A stretch of 64,000 bases of DNA from Corylus avellana (Eukaryota > Streptophyta > Magnoliopsida > Fagales > Betulaceae), in NCBI RefSeq assembly GCF_901000735.1, contig NC_081546.1, positions 17,917,220 to 17,981,219 on the forward strand. Direction: 5' to 3'. The position numbers were made by a program, and so were the translations under genes. This document shows, piece after piece, positions 1 to 11,236 of the stretch. How positions within the stretch are numbered: the first letter of the stretch is position 1; each line of letters opens with the position of its first letter. Under the pieces are notes generated by a model that was not told the origin of the DNA, ran no database searches, and saw only the letters and a list, made by a program, of their open reading frames with translations.

Positions 1-580
1 TTTAAATGAATATAAACTCTTTCCTAGGTCTAGGGATGATGGGGCTATTATAAATACACCTCTATAGGAAGAAAGAGGCACGAATTTCTGCATTTACAAT
101 TCGCTTTTGTGTGCTAAGAGGGTAGAGTCTGTTCTCTCTCTTAGAGTGATCGTTTGTGTTTACTTGTTGATTGTTGAAGCGAAGTCAATCGGAGTTCCGG
201 TGAAGGGAGATCACGTAGAAGGATTGTGCCAGCTGTCTCTGGAAAGGGCTACTGCGGTAGAAGACAAGTGGGTCGCTTGTCTTATACAAGATCGTGTCAA
301 TTGCAAAGGTTTTGTAAGTGTGAACGTCTTGTAATCCTTTATTCTTTTACTGAGTTAGTTGATTTCCTGAGTTTGGCTGCCCCGGAGAGGTTTTACAATT
401 AGAGAGTTCTCTAATTGGTTTCCTCTTCGTAACCAAAATATCTGTGTTGTTTATTGTTTATTGTTACATATATTTTTGGTTCTTTATTAATTGTTAGGTC
501 AAATCTATTTCCGCATAAATTGTGTGAAACACCTATACATTCAAAATAGGTGTCGTTTGGTGTCGTATATAGGTTTTTCA
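1..580 (+). repeat. 5' LTR of copia element (partial)
   Basis: Matches 4176-4755 almost base for base and ends in CA just before the primer-binding site. It is the 3' half of an LTR of about 1.18 kb; the start lies outside the window. A TATA-like stretch (ctattataaatac, about 46-58) lies ahead of the probable transcription start. Confidence 0.9.
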
Positions 581-582
581 AT

Positions 583-594
583 TGGTATCAGAGC
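583..594 (+). other. Primer-binding site, tRNA-Met type
   Basis: TGGTATCAGAGC lies two bases after the CA end of the left LTR. This is complementary to the 3' end of initiator tRNA-Met, the usual primer of plant copia elements. Confidence 0.85.
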
Positions 595-648
595 ATGTTC
601 ACTCTGTTTGGATTAATTTCCTGAGTGAGATCCTAGACTCCTCATAAT

Positions 649-2439
649 ATGTCTCACACAGTTGCACCTAACTCACTTCCCGTCTTTGACGGATCCAATT
701 ATACGTTTTGGAAAATTCGTATGAAAGCATATCTTAAATCTGTTGATGTTTGGCATATTGTTGAATCTGGATGGACTAATCATGATAAGGCAATTGCCGA
801 ATTTTCAAAGGATGAAAAGAGTGCTTCGTCTGCGAATGACAAAGCGTTAAATGCCATCTTCACATCTATCTCCATCAAAGAATTCTCAAGAATTTCTCGA
901 TGTGTAATAGCTAAAGAAGCATGGGAAACATTGGAAATTACTCATGAAGGAACTAAAATTGTGAGAGCTTCAAAAATTCAGATGTTAGTTTCTCAATTTG
1001 AAGAGATTAGGATGGAAGAGGAAGAGACATTTTATGATTTTTATTCTAAGCTTAGCACTATTAGAAATTCTACTATTAATCTTGGAAAGAAAATGAGTGA
1101 TGCTAAGATAATAAAGAAAATCTTAAGATCTCTACCTGCGAGGTTTATACCTAAGATTACTGCTATACAACAGAGCAAAGATCTAGAGTCAATGAGAGTA
1201 GAGGAACTTGTTGGTTCTCTTCAGACATTTGAACTCATGTTACCTAAGCCCAAAAGCTCAAAAAATCTTGCTCTTAAGATCAAGGCTGCTAAAGGTAAAT
1301 TTGTAGTTCATTCTGATGAGGATTCTGGAGACAATGAAGAAATAGCAATTATTGCTAGGAAGTTTAGAAAATTTTTCAAAAACAATGGAAAATTTAGAAG
1401 TAGGGAATCAAAAAATTTTGTGAATCCTAGTAATGAGGTTAGAGATAATTATGAAGGCAAAAATGATGAAAATCATAAAGATAAATTATCTCGTGGTCGT
1501 AAATGTCATGAATGTGGTGGTATTGGTCATATTCGTGCTAATTGTGGAAATTTGATAAATTCAAAAGGCAAGGCCTTTAATGTGACTCAAAGTGATGAGT
1601 CAGACAATGAGGAAAAAGCTGAAAATTGTGCTAATTATGTAGCCATTGGGATTTCTTATGATAGTGAACATGAGGCTAGTGAGTCTAACTCTCTAGATAG
1701 TGAACATGGCATATGTGATAATGAATCAGAAGAGGAGGGTGATCTGCAAAATGCTTATAATGATCTGTATGTGGAATGCATTAAATTGAAGAAGTTAAAT
1801 AAGCAACACTTGCAGAAACTCAAAGATGTTAATCTTGAAAATGATCGACTTTCTGTTGCTTTAACTGATTTACATGCTATTCATCATACTTTGATGTCTG
1901 AAAATCACATGTTAATTGCCAAAGTAAAATCCTTAGAGAATGAGCTTAACGAATCAAGAAATCATCTGAAAACATTCTCTAGTGAAAAGCTAAATCACAT
2001 GTTGCATAATCAGAAACATTCGTTTGATAGAACTGGATTGGGCTTTGATAAATCTATTGTTTCTTCTACTAATGTTTCTTCTCCTTCAAAGTTAATTTTT
2101 GTGAAACCAGTTTGTAAAGAAGAAAGCTTGACTAAGAAGAAGGAAATGTATCCTCCAGTTTCAAGAGGTGAGAAAGGTAAGGGAATTCTAACTGATTCCT
2201 ATGTGTCTCGTTCTACATCGGGACGTGCTCATATGCCAAGGAACCAACCTTCTCAAAGGTTCATTCCTACATGTCATCACTGTGGTAAGATTGGACATAT
2301 TCGCCCTAATTGTTTTCAGTTGAATAATCATGAGTCAAAAAGAGACTATTTGCATTCTAGGGATAGTCATGAGGAATTATTCAACATGCTAAGGGGTGTT
2401 ATCACCCAGTTAAATGACTTGGACAAGAGTCGCACTTCT
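649..2439 (+). CDS. gag: Copia gag polyprotein, 3' end lost in assembly gap
   Basis: Retrotransposon capsid/nucleocapsid protein that packages element RNA into cytoplasmic particles. 597 codons are open from ATG 649, about 55 bases after the primer-binding site, until the N run. Residues about 10-40 (FDGSNYTFWKIRMKAYL) are the N-terminal signature of copia gag; the UBN2-type region follows to about residue 200. A first CCHC zinc knuckle (CHECGGIGHIRANC) lies near residue 286 and a second (CHHCGKIGHIRPNC) near 543. Between them is an acidic, serine-rich stretch and a leucine/lysine coiled coil (about 365-450). Two knuckles separated by a coiled coil, in a protein this long, fits the SIRE-like copia lineage better than short-gag lineages. 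No stop or frameshift is seen before the gap, so this gag may be intact. The apparent continuation through the N run is meaningless. Confidence 0.9.
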
Positions 2440-2539
2440 NNNNNNNNNNNNNNNNNNNNNNNNNNNNNNNNNNNNNNNNNNNNNNNNNNNNNNNNNNNNN
2501 NNNNNNNNNNNNNNNNNNNNNNNNNNNNNNNNNNNNNNN
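2440..2539. other. Assembly gap (100 N)
   Basis: Exactly 100 unknown bases, the conventional placeholder for a gap of unspecified size. It falls where a copia pol gene would start, so the length and coding content of this element cannot be judged from the window. Confidence 0.98.
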
Positions 2540-3575
2540 CTTTCATGGATTTAATTCCTTACATCTTGGAATATTCTAAATATGCATGAGATAAACAATT
2601 GTTTCAATGGACTTGTTTTTGTGGTTACCTAAAGCTTGAGCGTATGTGGTACGTTTTACCTATGCTTAATTCTTACACACACTTAAGCTTAATTTGAGGA
2701 AATTTTTTAAAAGTGAGGTATGATAGGTAACTACATGAGGTGTTTTTGACTAGTCATATTTTTTTTCAAATTGACCATATGCTAGTTGAACCTAGGGCTT
2801 AAAAATTCCTGCATTCTTTCTTTTGTATAAAGCACAAATTGTTTAAAGATACTCTCTCAAAGAGAAAAAGAATCAAAATAGTGAAAAAAAAAAAAAAAAA
2901 AAACATGTTCCTTATGGAATTTAATCTCACTGTGTCAAACTTGTGCTATTTTTTCAAAAGAGGATTGTATTGGATGAGAGTGACTAGGCCCTAGTATGAT
3001 AAGGTTTGACTTTTGATTGAATTTACTTGTCAAAACCTCGTGTTGGTGAAACTTTCTCCTCTTTTGTAAACTGGTATTTTTTCTCTCATTAAATGGCTTA
3101 CACACACAACACACAAGCATGGGTTGAATGGATCATTTTTTCTTGGCTTGGGTTAAACAATATGAGTTTCTTGCCAGTTCTAGTCTTATGTATAGTTTGC
3201 ATATTTGGAGTATGTTTGGGATATTCATTGCTAAAATACATGAGTTGTTGATGTGTGTATCATGTGTGTTCATTTGACTTTTAAGGGAGAGAAATTTTTT
3301 TTAAAGTTTCTTGTTGATTATTAAGTCTTATATTGAGGGGGAGTTTATGTTATTCATGATCTTGTTGTCTTCTTCATGCGTTTTCGTATATGTGATCATG
3401 AGTGTTTGATTATTGTTTTTCCTATTCCACATATGCCTTGATGTTTTTGTGTTGAGTGTTTCAGGAAACATGATACCTTTTGTCAATTTGTGACAAAAAG
3501 GGGGAGTATAAAAATTGGGGAGATGATGGTGACTTGTCCGATTGATTTTGTCACCGAATTGCCAAAGGGGGAGTT
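2540..3575 (+). other. Copia 3' internal region with polypurine tract
   Basis: No pol domain is readable here. The stretch is AT-rich with an A-run at 2883-2903 and several purine blocks (agggggag at about 3497-3505 and about 3566-3573). The last one, aaagggggag, lies immediately before the TGTAAG start of the right LTR and is the likely plus-strand priming site. The short open frames here have no recognisable motifs. Confidence 0.7.
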
Positions 3576-4755
3576 TGTAAGTTCTTGTTGGCTTAATTCG
3601 GTAAGCAAAATGGTGACCAAAAGTGCCAAGATTCATCATCCATTCAATTACCGTTCGGACGAGAAGAAGTGCCGTTCGGATGCTCAAAGAATTCTATTTT
3701 CCTCGAGAGCCTCGTCTGCAATCTCGTTTGCAATCCCGTCCGGACGAGCTCGATAAATAGGAATTCCTGAGAGCCTCGTCTGCAGTCTCGTCTGAACCCC
3801 GTCCGGACGAGTTCGATAAACAAGAATTCCCGAGAGCCTCGTCTGCAGTCTCGTCTGAATCCTGTCCGGACGAATTTTACTAAAAAGGTCATATCTTGAG
3901 TTTCAAGCCTCTGATTGGAGCAATCTTTATAGCGTTGGAAAGCTAACTCAAGGATCTACAAAGTCATGTTTCACAAGGTTTAGCTAATTCCAATGTTTAC
4001 TAGGTCAAAACGGGCGATAAAGAGAAAACTACGAAGCTGGGCGGAATGGCTCGTGTGCAATCTCGTCCGGACGAGATTGCAGACGGCCATGTGTTAAAAA
4101 CACTTTCTGGCTGTGTTTTGTTGTCCCGTCCGGACGGCACATGTTCCCGTCTGGACCCCGCGTACCTGTAACAGTTTTAAATGAATATAAACTCTTTCCT
4201 AGGTCTAGGGATGATGGGGCTATTATAAATACACCTCTATAGGAAGAGAGAGGCACGAATTTCTGCATCTAGAATTCGCTTTTGTGTGCTAAGAGGGTAG
4301 AGTCTGTTCTCTCTCTTAGAGTGATCGTTTGTGTTTACTTGTTGATTGTTGAAGCGAAGTCAATCGGAGTTCCGGTGAAGGGAGATCACGTAGAAGGATT
4401 GTGCCAGCTGTCTCTGGAAAGGGCTACTGCGGTAGAAGACAAGTGGGTCGCTTGTCTTATACAAGATCGTGTCAATTGCAAAGGTTTTGTAAGTGTGAAC
4501 GTCTTGTAATCCTTTATTCTTTTACTGAGTTAGTTGATTTCCTGAGTTTGGCTGCCCCGGAGAGGTTTTACAATTAGAGAGTTCTCTAATTGGTTTCCTC
4601 TTCGTAACCAAAATATCTGTGTTGTTTATTGTTTATTGTTACATATATTTTTGGTTGTTTATTAATTGTTAGGTCAGATCTATTTCCGTATAAATTGTGT
4701 GAAACACCTATACATTCAAAATAGGTGTCGTTTGGTGTCGTATATAGGTTTTCCA
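3576..4755 (+). repeat. 3' LTR of copia element
   Basis: About 1180 bp, starting TGTAAG after the polypurine tract and ending CA. The last 580 bp equal the window start. A TATA-like ctattataaatac lies at about 4221-4233. The base following the LTR resumes sequence also found, uninterrupted, at 12534, which fixes the right boundary. The target duplication would begin gaagt (4756-4760); its left partner is outside the window. Confidence 0.88.
3707..3878 (+). repeat. Three tandem units of about 63 bp in the LTR
   Basis: The block starting gagcctcgtctgca recurs at 3707, 3771 and 3834. Each unit carries a gtccggacga core that is part of a 12-bp palindrome. Related gtccggacga motifs recur at about 4064-4074 and 4127-4137. 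They lie in the probable U3 region, upstream of the TATA box, so an enhancer role is possible but unproven. Confidence 0.8.
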
Positions 4756-6173
4756 GAAGTGATCTTGGTGTCATTAGAAAGTTAACTCAAAGATATACAA
4801 AGTCATGTTTCACAAGATTTGGCTAATTTCGAAGGTAGTGCGCTCGAGCGCACATTTAGTGCAATCGAGCGCACACACGCCCATCGAAAGTGGAAAGTGA
4901 TGCATGAGTGCGATCGAGTGCACTTGGCCGACCTGGCAGTGCTAAAACCCTAAAATTAGCTTATAAATATCATTATTTTCTATTGTAAACATATGGAGAC
5001 GCGCCGGGGGCACCGTACCTTGTCAAAATTCGTGTTTTCTTAGTTTTTGGAGCTTTGAACTCCAATTCTATTGTAAGTTTTATGTTTTTCAAAATGTCAA
5101 TTCAAGTTGTTATTGTTTTTGTTATCATGAGAGGCTAAAACCTTCAACTAAGGTTGAAGATGAAGCCTCGTCATTGATAAACATTCATGTTCTTGTCGTT
5201 TTATGTATATAATGTGATTTTTAATTAAATTGTTGTTCAAAGTCAATTCAATTGTTTGATTAATTTCAATTGATTGAATGTTGTTCTTTTATTCATGCTA
5301 AATTTTATATTCGTTATATTTCGTCCGGTGGTACATCGAATGATTTGATTGAGATTAATATTCATTGTGATCTACGGATACAGTGGATGATTTGATCTTA
5401 ATTAAATATTCGTTGTGATTCTTTTAACATATGGATTTATCGTTTCTCCAACTCCGACTTGTATTTGTATTTAGGATTAGAGGCCGGGTTTGGGGTAGAT
5501 CGACCCATCACCTGTTAAGCCTTTGAAGATAGGCCCTTTTTTTTATTTAAAAAAAAAAAAAAATTTGTCATGTCACAATGCTGCATAGATTTATCAATAA
5601 CTAAGTTCATCATTCAAATCGCATGTACATTATGTGCATTTTTACTCACTAAGTCGTTGGACTTACCCTTATATTCTTTTTCCTTCCATTATGAAAATAT
5701 GTGTTGTTATAGCTAGTTTAGCAGAGGATGAATTCGGGTAGCTAATTAGTGGTGGCGAAGAACTTGATTCAAGTCATTTTTTAGGATCTGGACCCGATGT
5801 GGCTTAAATTCATGTGGGATGCTGAAGGAACTACCCGTCAAGAATTGATCAAGATTGTGTTTATGTTATCTTTGGTTAAGCTTTGGTGTTAATGCTATTT
5901 CAGAACAATCATTAGTAGTTTGTATTATTATTTTGCTAACCGGTCTCTGACCGATACATTTGGAGATCTAGCTATGTTATGATGCTTTATGTTTACTTTA
6001 GTTATTGTGATTGTGGCTTTAAATTATTGCTATATATGTCCCTTAGTTAAGTCTTCCGCTGTAGTCTCACTTTGGAGCTGATAAGATCCCTAAATTTTGT
6101 TCTGAGAAGAATAAGGTTGGGAGGTAAACCATGAAATCAATTACTAGGTAATTAATTTACACATGGCGTTACA
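4756..6173 (+). repeat. LTR-like sequence in copy A (5' truncated)
   Basis: Matches 12534-13953. Features typical of a plant gypsy-type LTR are a TATA-like box (cttataaatatc, about 4960-4971), the motif cactaagtcgttggactta near 5645-5665 that recurs in the solo LTRs at 40.7 kb and 38.9 kb, and a gcgttaca end. No gag or pol follows. Confidence 0.6.
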
Positions 6174-6366
6174 CATAAGGGCTAATAAGTATAAATGAAA
6201 ACATTTTGTTGATGAATTTGCTACAACTTTTCAATAATTAAATCAACTAGTAATTTCTTCTTCTTTTTTTTTTTTTTTTTTTTTTTTTTTTCAAAGCATC
6301 ACTAATGATTTCTTGCCGATGAACTCCATACGCCAAACTCTTTCCTTTTTATTTTTAGGAAAAAAT

Positions 6367-6669
6367 ATACATACGCCCCTCTCAAATTATTATCTCATTG
6401 TCAATGTTTCTCTCGAAACTACTAATTATGTTAATGTCCCCCTAAGGACAAAAGTGCCCTTCATCAAATATAAAATAAAATAAAATAAAACTCTTTAAGT
6501 TATTTTTTTTAAAAAAATAAAATTATAAGGATATATGTTTTAAAAAAATTATTTTTTTTATTAAAAAAATATAGAAAAAGTTTTAAAAATAGAAAAAATA
6601 AAAACCAATTTGTAAGGATAGTTTTTTTGTTTTTTTATTTTTTTTACTTTTTCTAAAAGAAAATTTAAC

Positions 6670-6706
<37 letters not shown>

Positions 6707-6912
6707 AAACGAAAAAAATATTATAATAATTAAAAAAATTAATTAATTTTTTTTAAAAAAATTTATTCTAATTGATAAGGATATTTTTTTGTCTTATTGA
6801 AAATTTTATATGGTTATTTTTTTTTTAATTTTTGCAAGCCTTAGGGAGAATATTGACATTTGTTGATAGTTTAGTGAAGACATATTGAAACAATTAGTAA
6901 TTTGGGGAGACA
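6367..6912. mobile_element. Foldback (Mutator-like) element in copy A
   Basis: The left arm (cccctctcaaattatta onward, through ttaatgtccccctaagg) is the imperfect reverse complement of the right arm (gccttagggagaatattgac through aatttggggagacata). The centre is AT-rich with a TA microsatellite at 6671-6702. The style matches the clearer foldbacks at 33452 and 45451. Confidence 0.55.
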
Positions 6913-6935
6913 TAAATAATAAAGTAATAATAAAA

Positions 6936-7099
6936 GAGAAATGTTAAGTTTTTCATATTTTGTTCATATTTTCCTACAAATTTAATAGATCAACCACTAG
7001 ATTTGTGTGGGGTCCATAAGTTCACAAATGTAATGGTTGATTTGTAAGATGAGATGAGCCAAATATAGAAAAAAAAAATATTAATCTATAGCATTTCTC
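6936..7099. mobile_element. MITE with 9-bp target duplication (copy A)
   Basis: Ends gagaaatg and catttctc are inverted repeats, flanked by ataataaaa at 6927-6935 and 7100-7108. The counterpart in copy B is 14701-14868. A 9-bp duplication points to the Mutator superfamily. Confidence 0.7.
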
Positions 7100-7276
7100 A
7101 TAATAAAATAAATAAATAAAAAAAAACGATTGATGTCAATATTTTTCTCATATTTTTTCTATCTCATTTAAATTTGTGAACTTCATATAAGGGTGTAGAT
7201 TGCGATTTTGCAAGAATAATCTGTGTTTTTAAAAGATGTTGCAAAATGTAAAATGTTTAGCGATGCGATTTAAAAA

Positions 7277-7376
7277 NNNNNNNNNNNNNNNNNNNNNNNN
7301 NNNNNNNNNNNNNNNNNNNNNNNNNNNNNNNNNNNNNNNNNNNNNNNNNNNNNNNNNNNNNNNNNNNNNNNNNNNN
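7277..7376. other. Assembly gap (100 N)
   Basis: Exactly 100 unknown bases, of conventional rather than measured length. It lies just past the end of segmental copy A, so that breakpoint cannot be resolved. Confidence 0.98.
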
Positions 7377-7870
7377 TTTTCTTTTTTTATTATTGTTAAG
7401 TGGTATGGGAAATTGACAAATGGGAGACAGTAACCCACACAACACAAAAGCAGCATAATACAAACGAAGCTGCGAAAATACATGAGAAAGCCAATAAAAA
7501 ACCAAACAACAAAAATAAAACAAAAAACCCAAATTGCAGCAACATGGGTGAAAGGCGTGGCGAGGAGGCAGAATACTGCCGGGCACGTGGTATGCACACC
7601 CCGGCAAACGTCTCTCACTCGCCAACATAAACTTGAAAAGTAAACATGAGATAACCAACTGAGCTTGTAGCCATGGTGTCTCAAACCAATATACTTCATG
7701 AAGGAGACTGATTGGCTAATAGTGCAGCTAACCATCACATCATAGCAAAACTTGACAAATTGACACCATAACAGCCTTACAAGGGAGATGACATGGTTAC
7801 TGTTGGGACATAAGATCTTTCTCTTCCCCTTTTTATAATTCTATTATTCACTTGAAAAATAATATGCACT
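7377..7870. other. Intergenic, nothing recognised
   Basis: Between the gap and the copia fragment. Open frames on both strands have no domain signature and half of them rely on the N run. I see no gene here. Confidence 0.5.
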
Positions 7871-7879
7871 GTCCAGATG

Positions 7880-8362
7880 CCTCAGGAAACCTTCTCTCTA
7901 TAAACAAATCTTGCAAAGATAACAATTGTTCGTTTAAATGAACTCACTCTTACTTTCTTGTTAAGGATAGCACAACTAGGGAGATCCTCCTATAGGGGGC
8001 TAGTGAAGGGTGCCTCTACCCTGTGCAGCTGCAATAATTCCTCAAGAATAGGGCAAGAGCTCTTATGGTACTGAATAAAGTCAAAACCTCTCTTTCGGTT
8101 TGGCATAGGAGACTAGGTCATCCACACTCTCTTATTTTGCAGCATATATTGAAAAACCAGCAACTTCTTCTTTCTAGAATAAAGTTCAGTCCCTCACTAT
8201 GTGTCCCGTGTCAATTAGCAAAAAGTAGACAGTTAGCTTTTCCTACTTCGAGTCGTGTAACCATTGCTCCTTTGGAGCTTATTCATAGTGATGTGTGGAT
8301 TTCACCCACCACTTCTAAAAATGGATACAAAATTTATTTTGTTTTTATTGATGATTTTTCAA
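7880..8362 (+). pseudogene. Truncated copia pol: GAG-pre-integrase and start of integrase
   Basis: Starts in a degraded frame reading like the copia stretch before integrase (LLSINKSCKDNN), with at least three stop codons before 8065. The open part (8065-8362) then gives the GAG-pre-integrase motif WHRRLGHP, a zinc-binding C-x2-C pair (CVPCQLAKS) and the first catalytic region of integrase (LIHSDVW, with FIDDFSRA). The frame then runs at about 8363 into unrelated LTR sequence, so the second Asp and the Glu of the DDE triad, RT and RNase H are all missing. This is a dead fragment cut by another element. Confidence 0.85.
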
Positions 8363-8746
8363 GAGCTATCCGAACGCTTATGTTTCACTTTCATCTTTTA
8401 CTTAGTTTTTCGATTTGCTTTAGGACCGTCCGAACGGGGATTTATCCTGTCCGAACGGCCAGCGTAGAAGTCTTAATCGACTTAAACTCCTTTTACTTCT
8501 AGGGTTAGGATTTGGGGGCTATAAATACATACTTATAGCCTTCAAAAACAGAGCTTTTGATTATATGCGAGTTTTTATCAATAATAAGTCCCAGAGTTGA
8601 GTTTCTTCATTATTTTCCTTCAAAACCTAGATAGGATCTAGCGTTTTGAGAAGATTTCTTAGATCCTTGATAGACTCGAGATCTAAAAATATTTATCCCT
8701 TCTTTCTTGTTGTGTATCTTTGTAGCCCACGACATCCACACTGCAT
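8363..8746 (+). repeat. 5'-truncated LTR of a second element
   Basis: Begins abruptly after the copia integrase fragment. It carries gtccgaacgg motifs, a TATA-like ggctataaatacat (about 8518-8531) and ends in CA at about 8746, directly followed by a primer-binding site. The missing LTR start suggests a recombination or deletion junction. Confidence 0.65.
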
Positions 8747-8748
8747 CA

Positions 8749-8762
8749 GTTGGTATCAAAGC
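8749..8762 (+). other. Primer-binding site (tRNA-Met type)
   Basis: TTGGTATCAAAGCC right after the LTR end; near-consensus for an initiator tRNA-Met primer. It marks 8363-8746 as a 5' LTR. Confidence 0.7.
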
Positions 8763-8808
8763 CCAAGTTACTTTCCATGAATGGGGAGGGGCAACCGTTG
8801 TGCAGACA

Positions 8809-9040
8809 TGAACAAAGTGTGCGTGCGCACAGAGGCAGCACGTAAGGATCAATTGGCGATTCATTTGCGGCACATGGAGGAGAGATTTGGTGGTACAGCC
8901 GTGTAGAAGAGGGAGCGGATGTGCACCCAGTACGGGGTCCCTATCGATCATTTTACCAATATGGGTGGTTCGAATGGTCGTTGCCGTCAGGGGCGTACAT
9001 TTGGCCAGGGAGTAGAAGTCTCGGCCAGAAGCTCTAAATG
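8809..9040 (+). pseudogene. Retrotransposon 5' internal region / gag remnant
   Basis: From ATG 8809 a short frame reads MNKVCVRTEAARKDQLAIHL and on to a stop near 8905. The phrase DQLAIHLRHMEERFGG looks like the start of a Ty3/gypsy gag, but it ends within about 35 residues and no capsid or zinc-knuckle part follows. Assignment is tentative. Confidence 0.4.
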
Positions 9041-9660
9041 GGGTCTTATATTCCTAAGGTGTGGTGCATCTCATTCTAGGCTCCTAGTAAACACATGCGA
9101 GGTACACATCATGCAACTCGAAGCAATTAAAGGCGGGTTTAAATCTCTTTGAAACGTTCTTGGTTTTTGCAAGGAAATAGGTGCAAGAACTTGTCAAAGT
9201 ATCTTTCGGACTTGTATGAACACAAAATAAGAAGTATAGCTCAAATGTTAGAGGTTTGGACTAGAAGTTACCTTATAAGATAGCAAAGCACCAAGATTCC
9301 CTCCTTCTCTCTCCAAGTCACCCCTCACACTAGGATTAGGGTTTTCTAGGGTTGGGGAAGGCTGAAGGTCGAAGGGTAGGGTTTATATAGGGGCTTGGGG
9401 CGTGCCTTGTTCTGAAACAGTGGAGCTTGGGTTAAAATTGATTTTCAGAGTATTAGCGAGCATTTGGATGCTATTGGGCGAGCGTTTGGGTACTATTACA
9501 CGATGGATAAAAGGGTTCAGACATACATTTAGGTTATTGCCCAATGACTCAAAGATTGGTCAACGAGCGCTCGTGGTGGTCCCTAGGGTACGCTCGCACT
9601 ATAGGTTTGGTGCGTATGCTCGGGTGGTCCCCTAGCATACGTTCAGTCAGTAAGGGGTGG
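9041..9660 (-). repeat. Gypsy-type LTR fragment
   Basis: The phrases gagcgctcgtggtggtccc (about 9564-9583) and the block around gggtttatataggggctt (about 9378-9396) parallel 43.38-43.69 kb inside the minus-strand solo LTR (gagcgctcgtgtggtcccc; gggtttaaatagggg). On the minus strand the latter gives a TATA box. Boundaries were not resolved. Confidence 0.45.
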
Positions 9661-11236
9661 TTTTGGGTTTTGCTTTAAAAATGTGGTGTATAATATTTCT
9701 CTTAAAGTATTCTCCTTTTACACTTTTTTTCTTTTTAAAGCAGCCTACCATAGTTTAAATAACGACTTTTCTATTGTAAGCATGAATCAACTCAATAAAA
9801 GTAATAGATAGCCTTCAGGACAATTCATCATAATGGTAAACATAAATGTCTAACACCAAACTACCCCAAACTCTATTCTCTTTACTTCCACTATAAAATT
9901 TTACAATAACCATAAATTGCATACTTGTTTTTTGGTTGTTGTTGTTGTTGTTGTTGTTTTGTTTTTTTTTTTTTTTTGGTTCATTTAAAGAAAATTGGGT
10001 AAGAATGTCCCCTGAATTGGTAAAAGGATATGCTCCGTATATTTTAGGTCTAGGTTTCACTGCCTTTAGTGACTTATTACTTCGGTGATAGACTGTATAA
10101 ATGCTATTTGTTTACCAAGACTTAGGGCCATAAATAAACTAGTACGTTTGATAACCGTAGTGCCCTATATTTTTAAAACTCTTATTTAAAGAGATTACCT
10201 TTATTATAAGGTTATTTTGATATTCATATTAGGTAATAATATTAATTCTTGAAGAGTTTATGAGTTTATATGAATATTATAAGTATAAATATTTGTTTGA
10301 GATTATTACAACATAAACCCTGATTTTTTTGTGAGAGATTATATTCTAATAGTTTTATAAGGCTTGATGGGGGTAGATTGTGATAATATTACACCAAAGC
10401 ATTAATTAGCAAGTTAAATGACTGCTCTTAACTACAGTCTAGAGGTAAGTAAATCGTCTACCATTCGAAATTTATTTCATGTCATGCTATTTATACACTT
10501 TGTATCAAATTGTAAATAATTATTTTATTTACATATTATGAGGTTATTTTGAATGCATGAAATGTTTCTAATGAACTTTTGAAATGAAAAGTTATTGATG
10601 TCTGAGATTTATTTAGAAAGTTCCTATTTATGAAAATGCTTTCTAAATACAATAAGTTGATATTTGGAAAATTTTCCAATTTGAGAAATTAAATTTTGAA
10701 GATGTAACGATAATAAGAGACAAGAATAATGATAAACTCTCATACATGTTGCCCTAAGATGTATCAAGATAATTACAATAAATGAGATAAAAAGTTCAAA
10801 AAGGAGGACACATGTATGTATGGAGGAGAGTATCCTTTAGATTTTTTTTCCCCCAAGTTTCAGCTGAAATTCTTGATGCTAGATAGCTTTTTGTCGAACT
10901 CTCAGCTTCATTTTGCAGAACATAAACACTAGAACTATCATTGTATCATAGAAGACCTTGTTTACACAAATAATGTCAACATATTTATACAGTGTTCACT
11001 CAACAGTTACCAATATCTTTTGAGGAAAAAAAATACCAGCTATAACTCAGGAAATAACTGACAAATAAAGCTACAAGGAATGACTAAATTAAGTCAATTC
11101 TCAGTAGCTCTAAAATAACCATACTACTCACATAAAGACTATAAATCCACGAAATGCTCTAAAATGAGTTGATAATGAGAAGCACTCATCAAGTGTATCA
11201 TCAACTAAGAAAAAATATTACACAGTGCCAAATCAC
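9661..11236. other. AT-rich stretch, no gene identified
   Basis: About 1.6 kb without a frame I can recognise. It contains a GTT microsatellite near 9937-9958 and a T run at 9961-9978. Further ARP4-like exons, which would be expected here on the minus strand, were looked for and not found. Confidence 0.4.

Larger units (their letters stand above)
1..4755 (+). mobile_element. Copia LTR retrotransposon, gag-bearing, pol not visible
   Basis: Two copies of the same terminal sequence bound this block: 1-580 (cut by the window edge) and 3576-4755. The left LTR is followed by a tRNA-Met-type primer-binding site and a long copia gag; a purine-rich tract lies just before the right LTR. By eye the two LTRs differ at fewer than about ten places over 580 bp, so the insertion looks recent. 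No protease, integrase, reverse transcriptase or RNase H is readable between gag and the 3' LTR. The 100-N gap at 2440-2539 could hide them, or the element could be gag-only. It is inserted into copy A of a segmental repeat: the sequence right of 4755 matches the uninterrupted stretch starting at 12534. The long gag with two zinc knuckles and the long 3' region resemble the SIRE-type lineage, which is an inference. Confidence 0.88.
4756..7233 (+). repeat. Segmental repeat, copy A
   Basis: Collinear with 12534-15005 (copy B) over about 2.5 kb with a few percent differences and small indels, mostly in A/T runs and the TA microsatellite. It includes an LTR-like part ending gcgttaca (6173), a foldback element (about 6367-6912) and a small MITE (6936-7099), all at matching relative positions in copy B. 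A weaker match continues about 30 bp beyond 7233 toward the gap. Its left part is cut off by the copia insertion. Confidence 0.9.

Noticed and set aside
107..334. 75-codon frame repeated identically at 4282-4509
   Set aside because: It lies within both LTRs, so the duplication is explained by the element and is not a gene pair; no known domain.
7229..7738. Minus-strand frames of 133-169 codons
   Set aside because: They run through the 100-N gap, so the translation is not real, and no motif is present on either side.
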